Positions 8,201-14,249 of a stretch of 15,164 nt of DNA are shown here, piece by piece. The position numbers and the translations under genes were made by a program. Each line of letters begins with the position of its first letter. Position 1 is the stretch's first letter. The stretch comes from Sulfuricella sp. (lineage in GTDB: Bacteria; Pseudomonadota; Gammaproteobacteria; Burkholderiales; Sulfuricellaceae): positions 1-15,164 of the forward strand of contig JAUYEK010000093.1 of assembly GCA_030691435.1 (NCBI GenBank), written 5' to 3'. Under the pieces are notes generated by a model, which did no database searches, had not been told where the DNA came from, and saw only the letters and a list, made by a program, of their open reading frames with translations.

Positions 8201-9113
8201 TGGCCTCGTCCGGGTCTTCCACGCCAACGGGTGCCAGCTTGCAGTAGAGCACCGTGACTTGTCGTCGCTCCGTGACCGGTAGTGGCAAAGCTGCCGGGGC
8301 TGGGGTCAGCACGCGATCTACGACCGGCGACAGTTCGCCACAGCGGATACGCTCCGCCAGAGCGAGGGTCTTTTCAGAAGGCAATACGCCCAACTCCCTT
8401 TTCAGCGCCCGGCAACACGTCTCGTATTGGGCAAGGGCGGTGGCGTGCTGCCCATTGAGCACAAACAGCCACATCGCCCGCCGCAGGCCTTCCTCGTTCC
8501 AGGGCTCCAGTTCCAGAAAGCGCAAGGCGAACGGCAAGGACTTGGCATAGGCGCCCATCTGCTCGTGACAATCCGCAAGACGGGCCAACAGGCCGAGGGC
8601 GCACAGGTGCAGCGCCTCGCGCCGAACCTGCAGCCACTCTTCGAAGTCCAGACACTCGGGCAGCGAGAACCCCGCCATGAACTCACCCCGATAACGTGCG
8701 GCGAGGATTTCCATTTGCAAGAGACAGGGGGCGCAGTATGCCGGACAGGGCGTCGCCGGACACGCGGGGGCGGGAGCTGCAAACTCTGCCGCATCGATCT
8801 CCAGACCGGCTACGGGGTCGAGTCGAATGAACTCGCGGTCGACCTGCAGCAGGGGCGCCACAAGATCCGCCGCGTTGAGCGTCTGGCGCAGGTCATGCAA
8901 GACTTGCCGGAGATTGGTCAAGGCCGCCTCGCGGGTAAGATCAGGCCAGAACATGGCCGCCAGGGTTGCCCGCGAGTGTGCCCGACCGGGTTCCGCCGCC
9001 AGGTACGCGAGCAGCGCCCGGCCTTTCTCGTAAGCCAGCTCGCAAGGCTGCGCGTCGCGGTCAAGCGCGAAACCTCCGAGCACGCGGAGCGAGAGTCGGG
9101 CGGAAGGATTCAT
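5268..9113 (-). CDS. Large multidomain regulator: SARP-like/BTAD, degenerate cyclase, STAND ATPase, TPR-like repeats
   Basis: Probably a soluble signal-integrating regulator of 1281 residues (from ATG 9113). Domains in order: winged-helix SARP-like region (about 6-105), BTAD helical domain (about 106-265) with C118, C123, C127 and C130 clustered, class III adenylate/guanylate cyclase-like domain (about 282-445, opening ERRQVTVLYC), STAND/AAA ATPase with Walker A GEAGIGKS (492-499) and Walker B LLLVVEDLHW (618-627), then a helical TPR-like region (about 840-1270). The cyclase domain has Lys292 and Gly332 where the two metal-binding Asp belong (CKLAPVG, HGGSLLAYFG), so it is probably catalytically dead and may be a ligand-binding or scaffold module. 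No C-terminal LuxR helix-turn-helix is seen; DNA binding would be N-terminal. An upstream in-frame TTG at 9140 adds nine residues; neither start has a clear ribosome site. Targets unknown. Confidence 0.9.
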   Translation of the reverse strand: MNPSARLSLRVLGGFALDRDAQPCELAYEKGRALLAYLAAEPGRAHSRATLAAMFWPDLTREAALTNLRQVLHDLRQTLNAADLVAPLLQVDREFIRLDPVAGLEIDAAEFAAPAPACPATPCPAYCAPCLLQMEILAARYRGEFMAGFSLPECLDFEEWLQVRREALHLCALGLLARLADCHEQMGAYAKSLPFALRFLELEPWNEEGLRRAMWLFVLNGQHATALAQYETCCRALKRELGVLPSEKTLALAERIRCGELSPVVDRVLTPAPAALPLPVTERRQVTVLYCKLAPVGVEDPDEAMALLLAPQACCSEIIRSYSGYLVQVHGGSLLAYFGYPQASENAARLAVQAALAVTHAAFVGLELCVGVHTGMVIGGGDQQAPDAVGATSELAIRLCQLADPGEVAISVATQRLVAGYFEGMSLGSRQLPGSARSLEVFKVDRESRARCRLEAAASLTPLVGRRDEIAALLALWQDARRGTRRIVLLRGEAGIGKSRLVLTLKEALHEQAYVVRELRCFPEHSQSPFYPLAALFGFVSAFSPDDTPAAKFDKLAGYVETHCPRTDRDAVPLLARMLSLPLRAPYREPAFPPQQQREKTLALVLDRLYALAAQQPLLLVVEDLHWADPSTLELLKLFVTQERVAPVLAVFTARPEFQPSWQESAACTLTLNALDDAQTAALIAAVTPEIAPATARRIVERADGIPLFAEELAREVAVNDRSAIPSTLQDLLAARLDGMGVAKIVAQSAASIGREFSFDVLRRIARFDEATLAQLLRQLQDAGLLWGDATGVLHFRHALIRDAAYQSQTRVEREAAHRRIAAALKTDGAEIRPEFLAQHWAAGGEIREAIACWIAAGKLASRHSASQEAVAHFKSGLALIEKLPASAGRLRLELDLQIGLGAAACAAQGYASAQGADAYARAMTLCGQHESAPELFPAVWGLWASASSRAGYAGALELAQQLLRMANYSGDPVQVQQSHFALADTLYWQGEFAAAREHLEHVRALYQPAHHANHVAGFGEDAGVTGGAYASWVLWFLGFPDQARQASAQTLALARRLGHPYSLAYALTFAAILHCRLRRPEAALSLAQETLNLANHHGFPLWQIGAALAHGWARAMQNQRESVESLQQCVEATRAAMGGVTLVVLEPLVDACVVLGRFDAALSVNDEALAVGNALGDHHVEAELHRLKGESLLGLADADETQAAACFHQALALSRRQQAKSLELRAAMSLARLWQKQGKGDDALSLLEEVYRWFTEGFDTPDMQDARKLLDSLGDTRLPT

Positions 9114-9131
9114 CGCCAGTAAGGTAGGCCC

Positions 9132-9147
9132 ATTCGTCAAGACGAAT
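9132..9147. promoter_or_regulatory. Palindrome at the regulator start, possible operator
   Basis: ATTCGTC-AA-GACGAAT is a perfect inverted repeat with 7-bp arms and a 2-bp centre. It overlaps the alternative TTG start and lies 18 bp upstream of the ATG at 9113. Its position would suit autoregulation by the large regulator or another dimeric factor. This rests on symmetry and position only. Confidence 0.4.
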
Positions 9148-9390
9148 TTCCCGAGAACTAAGCTGCATCCATTACTTCACACGCAGCGGAACAGCGCTGC
9201 CCCGGTTCTGCCCATGCGCAAGGTATCCATATAACGCAACTCCAGTTACAAACCCCAATTCTTGATTATTCCTACGCTAGCGCTGTATTGTGCCAGCCAG
9301 CCGTGAGAAATGCATTGATTTTTCTACTTAACTAATTCGCTCCATCTGTTTGATTTTTGTCACCATTCCACGCCACGATTTTATCACGGC

Positions 9391-9408
9391 AAAAAGTCTC
9401 GCAAGACT
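9391..9408 (-). terminator. Weak terminator/attenuator-like hairpin upstream of the regulator
   Basis: A five-base-pair stem AGTCT/AGACT with a TGCG loop is followed by TTTTT when read on the minus strand. It lies about 280 bp upstream of the regulator ATG. If the regulator promoter is further upstream, this could attenuate transcription; it could also be chance. Confidence 0.25.
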
Positions 9409-9564
9409 CTCAACACCACGCAACTGACCCGATCGCACAATAGCGGGTAGCGGGAAAATGACGTTTATTCGCCACAGCATCAAAAACCTGTAGGTAAATA
9501 CAGACTTCGCACCAAGCAAAAATGTTGCCACGATCAAGTCGTTAGCTGTGTCTCTCCAGGCTGA

Positions 9565-9570
9565 TATACT
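9565..9570 (+). promoter_or_regulatory. corA: Possible -10 box for corA
   Basis: TATACT at 9565-9570 is a near-consensus -10 element 54 bp before the corA ATG. The -35 region (TTAGCT or GTTAGC, 17-18 bp upstream) is poor, so the promoter is weak or needs an activator. Confidence 0.4.
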
Positions 9571-9624
9571 ATTCTTATCGTTGCTCTACCGCGCAAAACT
9601 CGCCAAGGCAAGCATGGGGAAAAC

Positions 9625-10683
9625 ATGACAAAATTCGCCAAACGCTCGAAAAAAGCCGGCCTGCCACCCGGCACGCTGGTTCACATCGGGAAAAAACGAG
9701 ACGAAAAGACCCGCATCAGGCTGATCAATTACGACGAATCCAGTTTCTCGGACAAGGAAACGGAAGCCCTCGAGGAGTACTGCGCCGCCAGGGCAGACAC
9801 AGGTATCACTTGGGTCAACGTCGACGGCATCCACCAGATCGACCTGTTTCAGCGCATCGGCGACTGTTTCGGGCTGCACCCGCTGGTGCTGGAAGACATC
9901 ATGAACACCGACCAGCGCCCGAAAATGGAGGATTTCGGCGATTACGTCTACATCGTGCTGAAAATGCTGTCCCTCAACGACCGAGGGGAAGTCGCCGCCG
10001 AACAGGTGAGCCTGATCCTGGGAAAGAATTTCGTGCTGTCCTTCCGCGAGCAGAATAGCGACATCTTCGACCCCATCGTGGAGCGCATCAAAAGCGGCAA
10101 GGGGTTCATCCGCAAGGCTGGGGCGGACTATCTCGCCTACGCGCTGCTCGATGCGGTGGTGGACCGCTATTTCGTGGTGCTGGAAAAGCGGGAAGAAGAA
10201 ATCGACGCCCTCGAGGAGGAAGTCATTGCCAATGCCACGCCTAAAACCCTGCAAAGAATCCACAAACTCCGTCGCGAACTGATCTTCCTGCGCAAGGCCA
10301 TCTTCCCATTTCGCGGCGTCATCGGTGCGCTGGAACGCGGCGAATCAGCCTTCTTCGAGCAAACTTCTCGGATTTACCTGCGTGACATTTACGACCACAC
10401 CATCCACATCATCGACACGCTGGAAACCTTCCGCGATCTCGCCACCGGCCTGCTCGACATCTACCTGTCCAGCGTCAGCAACCGCATGAATTCGGTAATG
10501 CGCATCCTCACCGTGATCGCCACCATCTTCATGCCGCTCACCTTTCTCGCCGGCGTCTACGGCATGAACTTCAAACACATGCCTGAACTCGAATGGACCT
10601 GGGGCTACCCGGCGGTGCTGCTGCTGATGGTGACAGTAGGTATCGGGATGCAGGTGTATTTCCGCAAGAGAAAGTGGCTATAA
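9625..10683 (+). CDS. corA: CorA-family magnesium/cobalt transporter
   Basis: An inner-membrane divalent cation channel, normally a homopentamer importing Mg2+. The 352-residue length is normal for the family. The N-terminal cytoplasmic alpha/beta domain includes ITWVNVDGIH (61-70) and HPLVLEDI (85-92). A long stalk helix with a charged stretch (REEEIDALEEEV, 189-200) leads to two C-terminal membrane helices (about 293-312 and 327-345). The signature YGMNF (312-316) sits at the end of the first, and the short tail is basic (RKRKWL). The ATG at 9625 has GGGGA five bases upstream. The MscS-type gene follows on the same strand. Substrate choice (Mg2+, Co2+ or Ni2+) cannot be read from sequence; Mg2+ is the default for GMN proteins. 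Confidence 0.95.
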   Translation: MTKFAKRSKKAGLPPGTLVHIGKKRDEKTRIRLINYDESSFSDKETEALEEYCAARADTGITWVNVDGIHQIDLFQRIGDCFGLHPLVLEDIMNTDQRPKMEDFGDYVYIVLKMLSLNDRGEVAAEQVSLILGKNFVLSFREQNSDIFDPIVERIKSGKGFIRKAGADYLAYALLDAVVDRYFVVLEKREEEIDALEEEVIANATPKTLQRIHKLRRELIFLRKAIFPFRGVIGALERGESAFFEQTSRIYLRDIYDHTIHIIDTLETFRDLATGLLDIYLSSVSNRMNSVMRILTVIATIFMPLTFLAGVYGMNFKHMPELEWTWGYPAVLLLMVTVGIGMQVYFRKRKWL

Positions 10684-10713
10684 GCCGGTACTCTCCGGGC
10701 AGTTGTCCGTCCA

Positions 10714-10722
10714 TGCTAGAAT
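10714..10722 (+). promoter_or_regulatory. Possible extended -10 promoter for the MscS-family gene
   Basis: TGCTAGAAT at 10714-10722 fits an extended -10 element (TGnTANNNT), 31 bp before the chosen ATG. No good -35 is seen, as is usual for extended -10 promoters. It suggests the channel gene can be transcribed separately from corA. Confidence 0.35.
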
Positions 10723-10753
10723 TCAGACCTCTCACTCTTGTTCAAACCACGCC

Positions 10754-12022
10754 ATGCCTCAGAGTACTCACAACCTGCTGACAGAGCTTCTTTCCGATCT
10801 GGAACAGACCAGGATACTGTGGCAGCTGGCAGTGCTGGGATTCAGCCTGGCGCTGGCATGGGGCTTCAGCCGCGTGTTGAAGAACCGCCTGCCCAAATCG
10901 GAAGGCGCAATCAAAGTTGGCCTGGGCGGGGTTTCCAGGGTGGCTTTTCCTCTGGTCGCACTGCTGCTGGTGGTGATCGGAAAGACCGTGCTCAAGAACT
11001 GGTACTCCATCAATCTGCTGAACGTCGCCACTTCCCTGCTCCTGGCCATGGCACTGGTCCGCCTTGCCGTCTATGCCCTGCGCAAGATTTTCGCCCCGAG
11101 CGGTTGGCTACACAGTTCCGAGCGCTTCATTGCCACGGTCATCTGGATCGGCCTCGCCCTGCACCTCACCGGATTTCTCCCCGAAATCCTGGATGCCATG
11201 GACGAGCTCAGCTTCCATATCGGCAAGCAGAAAATTTCATTGCTCACCATCCTGAGCGGCATCCTGTCCGTCCTGGTCACCGTGCTGGCGGCGATGTGGC
11301 TGGGACGGGTACTCGAAAACCGGGTAATGGCCACGGAAAATTGGGACATGAATCTGCGCGTGGTGCTGTCCAAGCTGTTCCGCGCCATACTGGTCGTGCT
11401 CGGCATACTAGTCGCACTGCCTCTGGCCGGCATCGACATCACCGTGCTTTCGGTATTCGGCGGCGCCCTGGGCGTAGGCATCGGCTTGGGCCTGCAAAAA
11501 ATCGCCAGCAATTACATTAGCGGCTTCATCATCCTGATCGACCGTTCCATCCATCCCGGCGATGTGTTGACCGTCGACAACCGCTTCGGCACGGTTTCGC
11601 AGCTCACTGCCCGCTACCTGGTATTGCGTAACAGTGACGGCACCGAGGCAATCATCCCCAACGACACCCTGATCACCTCCACCGTCATCAATCACTCCTA
11701 CTCCAACCGGGAAATGCGCATCGGCATCCCGGTGCAGGTCAGCTACCAAAGCGATCTGGACAAGGCCATGACCCTCATTCGGCAGGCAGCGGAAAAGCAC
11801 CCGCGCGTGCTCAAGGACCCCGAACCCAAAACCTTTTTGAAGGCATTCGGCGAAAACGGCATCGATCTGGAACTGGATATCTGGATCAACGACCCGGAAG
11901 AAGGCCAGCTCAACCTGCGCTCGGATATAAACCTGGAAATCTGGCGCCAGTTCCAGGCTGCAGGCATCGAAATCCCCTACCCGCAAAGAGATATCCGCAT
12001 TATCGGCAACCAGCCCGGCTAA
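10754..12022 (+). CDS. MscS-family mechanosensitive ion channel
   Basis: A membrane channel that opens under tension to release solutes in hypo-osmotic shock. From ATG 10754 it has 422 residues. About five to six hydrophobic helices (22-40, 62-80, 86-110, 124-143, 162-185, 205-228) precede the pore helix. That helix has the Gly/Ala-rich pattern FGGALGVGIGLGLQKIASNY (235-254). A beta domain follows (HPGDVLTVDNRFGTVSQL, 267-284; IIPNDTLITSTVINHS, 300-315) and then the alpha/beta C-terminal domain ending IPYPQRDIRI (407-416). It is longer than E. coli MscS (286 residues) because of extra N-terminal helices. The frame extends upstream to a TTG at 10703, but that part is unlike a membrane N-terminus and contains the promoter-like site. 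Neither start has a clear ribosome site. The gene follows corA by 70 bp. Confidence 0.93.
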   Translation: MPQSTHNLLTELLSDLEQTRILWQLAVLGFSLALAWGFSRVLKNRLPKSEGAIKVGLGGVSRVAFPLVALLLVVIGKTVLKNWYSINLLNVATSLLLAMALVRLAVYALRKIFAPSGWLHSSERFIATVIWIGLALHLTGFLPEILDAMDELSFHIGKQKISLLTILSGILSVLVTVLAAMWLGRVLENRVMATENWDMNLRVVLSKLFRAILVVLGILVALPLAGIDITVLSVFGGALGVGIGLGLQKIASNYISGFIILIDRSIHPGDVLTVDNRFGTVSQLTARYLVLRNSDGTEAIIPNDTLITSTVINHSYSNREMRIGIPVQVSYQSDLDKAMTLIRQAAEKHPRVLKDPEPKTFLKAFGENGIDLELDIWINDPEEGQLNLRSDINLEIWRQFQAAGIEIPYPQRDIRIIGNQPG

Positions 12023-12035
12023 TTCCAATTTGCGT

Positions 12036-12250
12036 TTAACCCAGATTGTCCATTGGAATGCACGTACATGCTGGAGCGCCGCCCTCGGCGCGAATGCGGC
12101 CGCAAATCGCGGCCAACTCCCATCCCCATCCTAACCTTCCCCTTGAAGGGGAAGGGACGATCGCCCTCTCCCCCTTTGGGGGAGAGTTGGAGAGAGGGTT
12201 GGCGCCGCTCCTACAGCGGTGTTTTGGCTCTAATGGATTATCTGGGTTCA
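12036..12250. repeat. MITE-like composite element with inverted ends and four internal hairpins
   Basis: The outer 22 bases are inverted repeats: TTAACCCAGATTGTCCAT... at 12036-12057 pairs with 12229-12250 at 18 of 22 positions. Weaker symmetry continues inward to the GGAGCG-type sequences near 12073 and 12213. Inside are four perfect hairpins: GCGCCG-4 nt-CGGCGC (12076-12091), GGCCGC-5 nt-GCGGCC (12098-12114), CCTTCCCCTT-G-AAGGGGAAGG (12135-12155) and CTCTCCCCC-TTT-GGGGGAGAG (12166-12186). Hairpins of this kind are common in extragenic REP-type repeats of Proteobacteria. No protein is encoded and no target-site duplication was seen. It may also end transcripts from the MscS-type gene. Confidence 0.7.
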
Positions 12251-12326
12251 TGGATCGTAGTGGATCGGTGTCGAATTATATTTTGCCTTCTAAGTGCAGC
12301 AGGGTGGCTGAACGCCAAACCAGAAA

Positions 12327-12363
12327 TTGACCCTCACCGTAAGGCGGCGCATAATCACATTAT
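12327..12363 (+). promoter_or_regulatory. Sigma-70 promoter and possible operator of the toxin-antitoxin pair
   Basis: TTGACC (12327-12332), a 17-bp spacer and CATAAT (12350-12355) form a good sigma-70 promoter 34 bp before the antitoxin ATG. The palindrome ATAAT-CAC-ATTAT (12351-12363) overlaps the -10 box, a likely place for repression by the antitoxin or the complex, as is usual for these modules. Confidence 0.65.
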
Positions 12364-12388
12364 AAACCGCACTATATGGAGCACGATA

Positions 12389-12664
12389 ATGAGCACGATT
12401 AGCGCCAACGATTTGAAAACAAAAGGAGTTTCAGCCATCGAGGCGGCACTGAGCAGCGAGCCTGAAGCCGCAATCTCGGTACGCGGCAAGGAGCGCTTCG
12501 TCGTCATGGATGTGGCACATTACCGCTATCTGCGCGAGTGCGAACTGGAAGCCGCTTTACTGCAAACCCGGTCTGATCTGACCGAGGGCCATTTCGTCAA
12601 GGAATCAGCCGATGCGCATCTCACCCGCATGCAAACTTTGATCAACTCGAAAACCAGTGCCTGA
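12389..12664 (+). CDS. Type II antitoxin, Phd/YefM family
   Basis: A 91-residue antitoxin that would bind and neutralise the toxin encoded next and repress their shared promoter. The N-terminal MSTISANDLKTKGVSAIEAA followed by AAISVRGKERFVVMDVAHYR (28-47) is the Phd/YefM DNA-binding fold pattern. The acidic, helical C-terminal part (about 48-85) would wrap the toxin. The ATG at 12389 has GGAG about seven to eight bases upstream. The frame is open well upstream through the repeat element, but that part lies before the promoter and is not coding. The stop is six bases before the toxin start, so the two are co-transcribed. Confidence 0.88.
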   Translation: MSTISANDLKTKGVSAIEAALSSEPEAAISVRGKERFVVMDVAHYRYLRECELEAALLQTRSDLTEGHFVKESADAHLTRMQTLINSKTSA

Positions 12665-12670
12665 CCTGTC

Positions 12671-12946
12671 GTGGCCTTCACGCTGGTTTTCACGCAGCAA
12701 TACGACAAGCGCGCAGAGCGCTTTCTGCGCCGCCACCCTGAATTGATGCCGCTCTACCACAAAACCCTGAAACTGCTGGAAGCAAACCCTCACCACCCGT
12801 CGCTACGCCTTCACGCACTTTCCGGCAAGCTAACGGGACTACACTCGATATCGATCAACCTGTCCTATCGCATCACGCTCGAACTGCTGATTAACGACCG
12901 GGAAATCATCCCGGTCAACATCGGCGACCACGATACGGTGTATTAG
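12671..12946 (+). CDS. Type II toxin, RelE/ParE superfamily (probable mRNA interferase)
   Basis: A small basic toxin of 91 residues starting at GTG (12671). The pattern LRLHALSGKLTGLHSISINL (45-64), SYRITLELLIND (65-76) and IIPVNIGDHDTVY (79-91) is that of RelE/StbE- and YafQ-like ribosome-dependent endoribonucleases. H48, H58, R67, H87 and the terminal Y91 are candidate catalytic or RNA-contact residues, assigned by position only. The GTG start lacks a clear ribosome site of its own, so translation is probably coupled to the antitoxin six bases upstream, keeping toxin levels lower. A gyrase-poisoning ParE activity is less likely but not excluded. The gene appears intact and is followed by a strong terminator. 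Confidence 0.88.
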   Translation: MAFTLVFTQQYDKRAERFLRRHPELMPLYHKTLKLLEANPHHPSLRLHALSGKLTGLHSISINLSYRITLELLINDREIIPVNIGDHDTVY

Positions 12947-12970
12947 CGAGAGCCACCGCGAACGGCCAAT

Positions 12971-12998
12971 AAAAAAACCCGCCGAAGCGGGTTTTTTT
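12971..12998. terminator. Bidirectional Rho-independent terminator
   Basis: AAAAAAACCCGC, a CGAA tetraloop and GCGGGTTTTTTT form a perfect stem with a T-run on either strand. It lies between the convergent toxin gene (+) and rpmG (-) and can end transcripts from both. Confidence 0.93.
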
Positions 12999-13031
12999 AT
13001 CACGCAATACCGGGAAACCGCTTAGCTTAGC

Positions 13032-13199
13032 TTACTTCAGCTTGGTTTCCTTGTAGTCCACGTGTTTGCGCGCCACCGGATCAAATTTCTTGATCAGCAT
13101 CTTTTCCGGCATGGTACGTTTGTTCTTGTCGGTAGTATAAAAGTGACCGGTTCCAGCAGTGGATTCCAGTTTGATTTTCTCGCGTCCGCCTTTTGCCAT
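13032..13199 (-). CDS. rpmG: 50S ribosomal protein bL33
   Basis: A 55-residue basic ribosomal protein of the large subunit near the E site. The sequence [20 protein letters not shown] and the tail [19 protein letters not shown] are typical of L33. There is no CxxC pair, so this is the zinc-independent (C-minus) form. The ATG at 13199 has an AAGGGG ribosome site. It follows rpmB by 11 bp, the usual rpmB-rpmG operon order, and the bidirectional terminator lies 33 bp beyond its stop. Confidence 0.97.
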   Translation of the reverse strand: MAKGGREKIKLESTAGTGHFYTTDKNKRTMPEKMLIKKFDPVARKHVDYKETKLK

Positions 13200-13210
13200 T
13201 TTTCAGCCCC

Positions 13211-13447
13211 TTAAATGCTTTCGCCGCGAGCGCGTAGCTTCGCCAGCACGGCGTCGATGCCGTTCTTGTCAATGGTGCGCAGTGCAGCGCAGGAAAGGCG
13301 CATACTCACCCAGCGGTTTTCGCTTTCCACCCAGAACTTGCGGTTTTGCAGGTTCGGCAGGAAACGACGTTTAGTCCTGTTGTTGGCGTGGGAGACGTTA
13401 TTCCCCGACATCGGCTTCTTGCCGGTGATCTTGCATACGCGGGCCAT
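13211..13447 (-). CDS. rpmB: 50S ribosomal protein bL28
   Basis: A 78-residue large-subunit ribosomal protein. It begins [20 protein letters not shown] and contains [12 protein letters not shown], both hallmarks of bacterial L28; length is standard. Cys5 is kept, but there is no full four-Cys zinc motif. The ATG at 13447 has a GGAG ribosome site about eight bases upstream and a good promoter about 45-75 bp upstream. It is first in the rpmB-rpmG operon. Confidence 0.97.
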   Translation of the reverse strand: MARVCKITGKKPMSGNNVSHANNRTKRRFLPNLQNRKFWVESENRWVSMRLSCAALRTIDKNGIDAVLAKLRARGESI

Positions 13448-13491
13448 GGTATTGCTCCAGAAAATAGAATAATGAATTACGAAAAACGCGA

Positions 13492-13521
13492 TTTATACCC
13501 TATTTTCGCCCTATAAGGCAA
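13492..13521 (-). promoter_or_regulatory. Promoter of rpmB-rpmG
   Basis: On the minus strand, TTGCCT (13521-13516) and TATAAA (13497-13492) are separated by 18 bp, close to sigma-70 consensus. The predicted leader to the rpmB ATG is about 40 nt. It lies between the radC stop and rpmB, so the ribosomal genes need not depend on radC transcription. Confidence 0.6.
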
Positions 13522-13537
13522 GAGAAAATTATTCTCC

Positions 13538-14212
13538 CTAGAGCAGGCCTCGCTCTGCGAATGACAAAAAACCGCTGCCGGCAACGATAAAATGATCCAG
13601 CACCCGGACGTCCACCAGAACCAGGGCATTTTTCAGCGCCTGGGTCAGCACCTGGTCGGCATTGCTGGGCTCGGCCACGCCGGAGGGATGGTTATGGGCC
13701 AGGATCAGCGCGGCGGCATTATGGTGCAGGGCACGCTTGACCACTTCGCGCGGGTAGACGCTGGTCTGGGTCAGCGTACCGCGAAACAGTTCCTCGCTGA
13801 CTATGACGCGATTTTGCGCATCCAGGAACAAGGCCATAAAGATTTCGTGGGGCAGGCCCTGTAACCGGAGCCGCAAATAATCGCGCACGGCCTGCGGCGA
13901 GGACAGGACATCGCGCTGCGCGATGTCTTCCTGCAGCGCGCGCCGCGCCATCTCCAGCACCGCCTGCAACTGGGTGTATTTCGCCGCACCCATGCCCTTG
14001 GTCTGGCAAAACTCCTTTTCACTTGCCGCAAACAAGGCGTTCAGGCCGCCGAAGCGGCCATGCAGCTCCCGCGCCAGATCCACCGCGCTTTTTCCCGGCA
14101 GGCCGGTGCGCAGGAAGATCGCCAGCAACTCGGCGTCCGACAGGCTGGACGCGCCTTTCTGCAGGAGCTTCTCGCGGGGTCGTTCGCCTTCCGGCCAATC
14201 CGTTATCGCCAT
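13538..14212 (-). CDS. radC: RadC family JAB1/MPN-domain protein
   Basis: RadC proteins are widespread; despite the name, a direct role in DNA repair is not firmly established. From ATG 14212 ([17 protein letters not shown]) the product has 224 residues, the usual length. An N-terminal helix-hairpin-helix-like region (about 20-100, with [19 protein letters not shown]) precedes the JAB1/MPN domain (about 103-224). The metal-binding signature is complete: HNHPSG at 173-178 with S183 and D186. The frame continues upstream to 14290, but that would overlap coaBC and lacks family similarity. The ribosome site is weak (AAAGAA). The radC-coaBC divergent pair is the standard arrangement; the rpmB-rpmG operon follows downstream on the same strand. 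Confidence 0.96.
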   Translation of the reverse strand: MAITDWPEGERPREKLLQKGASSLSDAELLAIFLRTGLPGKSAVDLARELHGRFGGLNALFAASEKEFCQTKGMGAAKYTQLQAVLEMARRALQEDIAQRDVLSSPQAVRDYLRLRLQGLPHEIFMALFLDAQNRVIVSEELFRGTLTQTSVYPREVVKRALHHNAAALILAHNHPSGVAEPSNADQVLTQALKNALVLVDVRVLDHFIVAGSGFLSFAERGLL

Positions 14213-14240
14213 GACAAATTCTTTTTGTTTCAAGTAGAAT
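14211..14240 (+). promoter_or_regulatory. Possible coaBC promoter overlapping the radC start
   Basis: ATGACA (14211-14216), an 18-bp spacer and TAGAAT (14235-14240) resemble a sigma-70 promoter. Transcription would begin only a few bases before the coaBC ATG at 14250, giving an almost leaderless mRNA, which makes the call uncertain. The -35 overlaps the radC start codon on the other strand. Confidence 0.3.
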
Positions 14241-14249
14241 GAAGAGATT

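Larger units (their letters stand above)
9148..9624. other. Divergent intergenic region between regulator and corA
   Basis: A gene-free stretch of about 477 bp, more AT-rich than its surroundings. It must hold promoters for the minus-strand regulator and plus-strand corA. A 69-codon minus-strand frame (9328-9537) has no recognisable family and no good ribosome site, so it is not called. On the minus strand, AGTCT-TGCG-AGACT (9408-9395) runs into five T residues (9395-9391), a weak terminator-like hairpin in what would be a long regulator leader. Confidence 0.5.

Noticed and set aside
9328..9537. 69-codon minus-strand frame between the regulator and corA
   Set aside because: No recognisable domain, no good ribosome site, and a composition typical of AT-rich intergenic sequence. 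A real small gene cannot be fully excluded.
10703..10753. TTG-initiated extension of the MscS-family gene
   Set aside because: The 17 extra residues do not look like a membrane protein N-terminus and the region contains an extended -10 promoter-like site.
12022..12059. 8-bp inverted repeat ATTCCAAT / ATTGGAAT with a 22-nt loop after the MscS-type gene
   Set aside because: No T-run and a long loop make a terminator unlikely; it overlaps the left end of the repeat element and is probably incidental.
12053..12388. Upstream open frame fused to the antitoxin
   Set aside because: It reads through the hairpin-rich repeat and the toxin-antitoxin promoter; the ATG at 12389 has a ribosome site and starts the family-like sequence.
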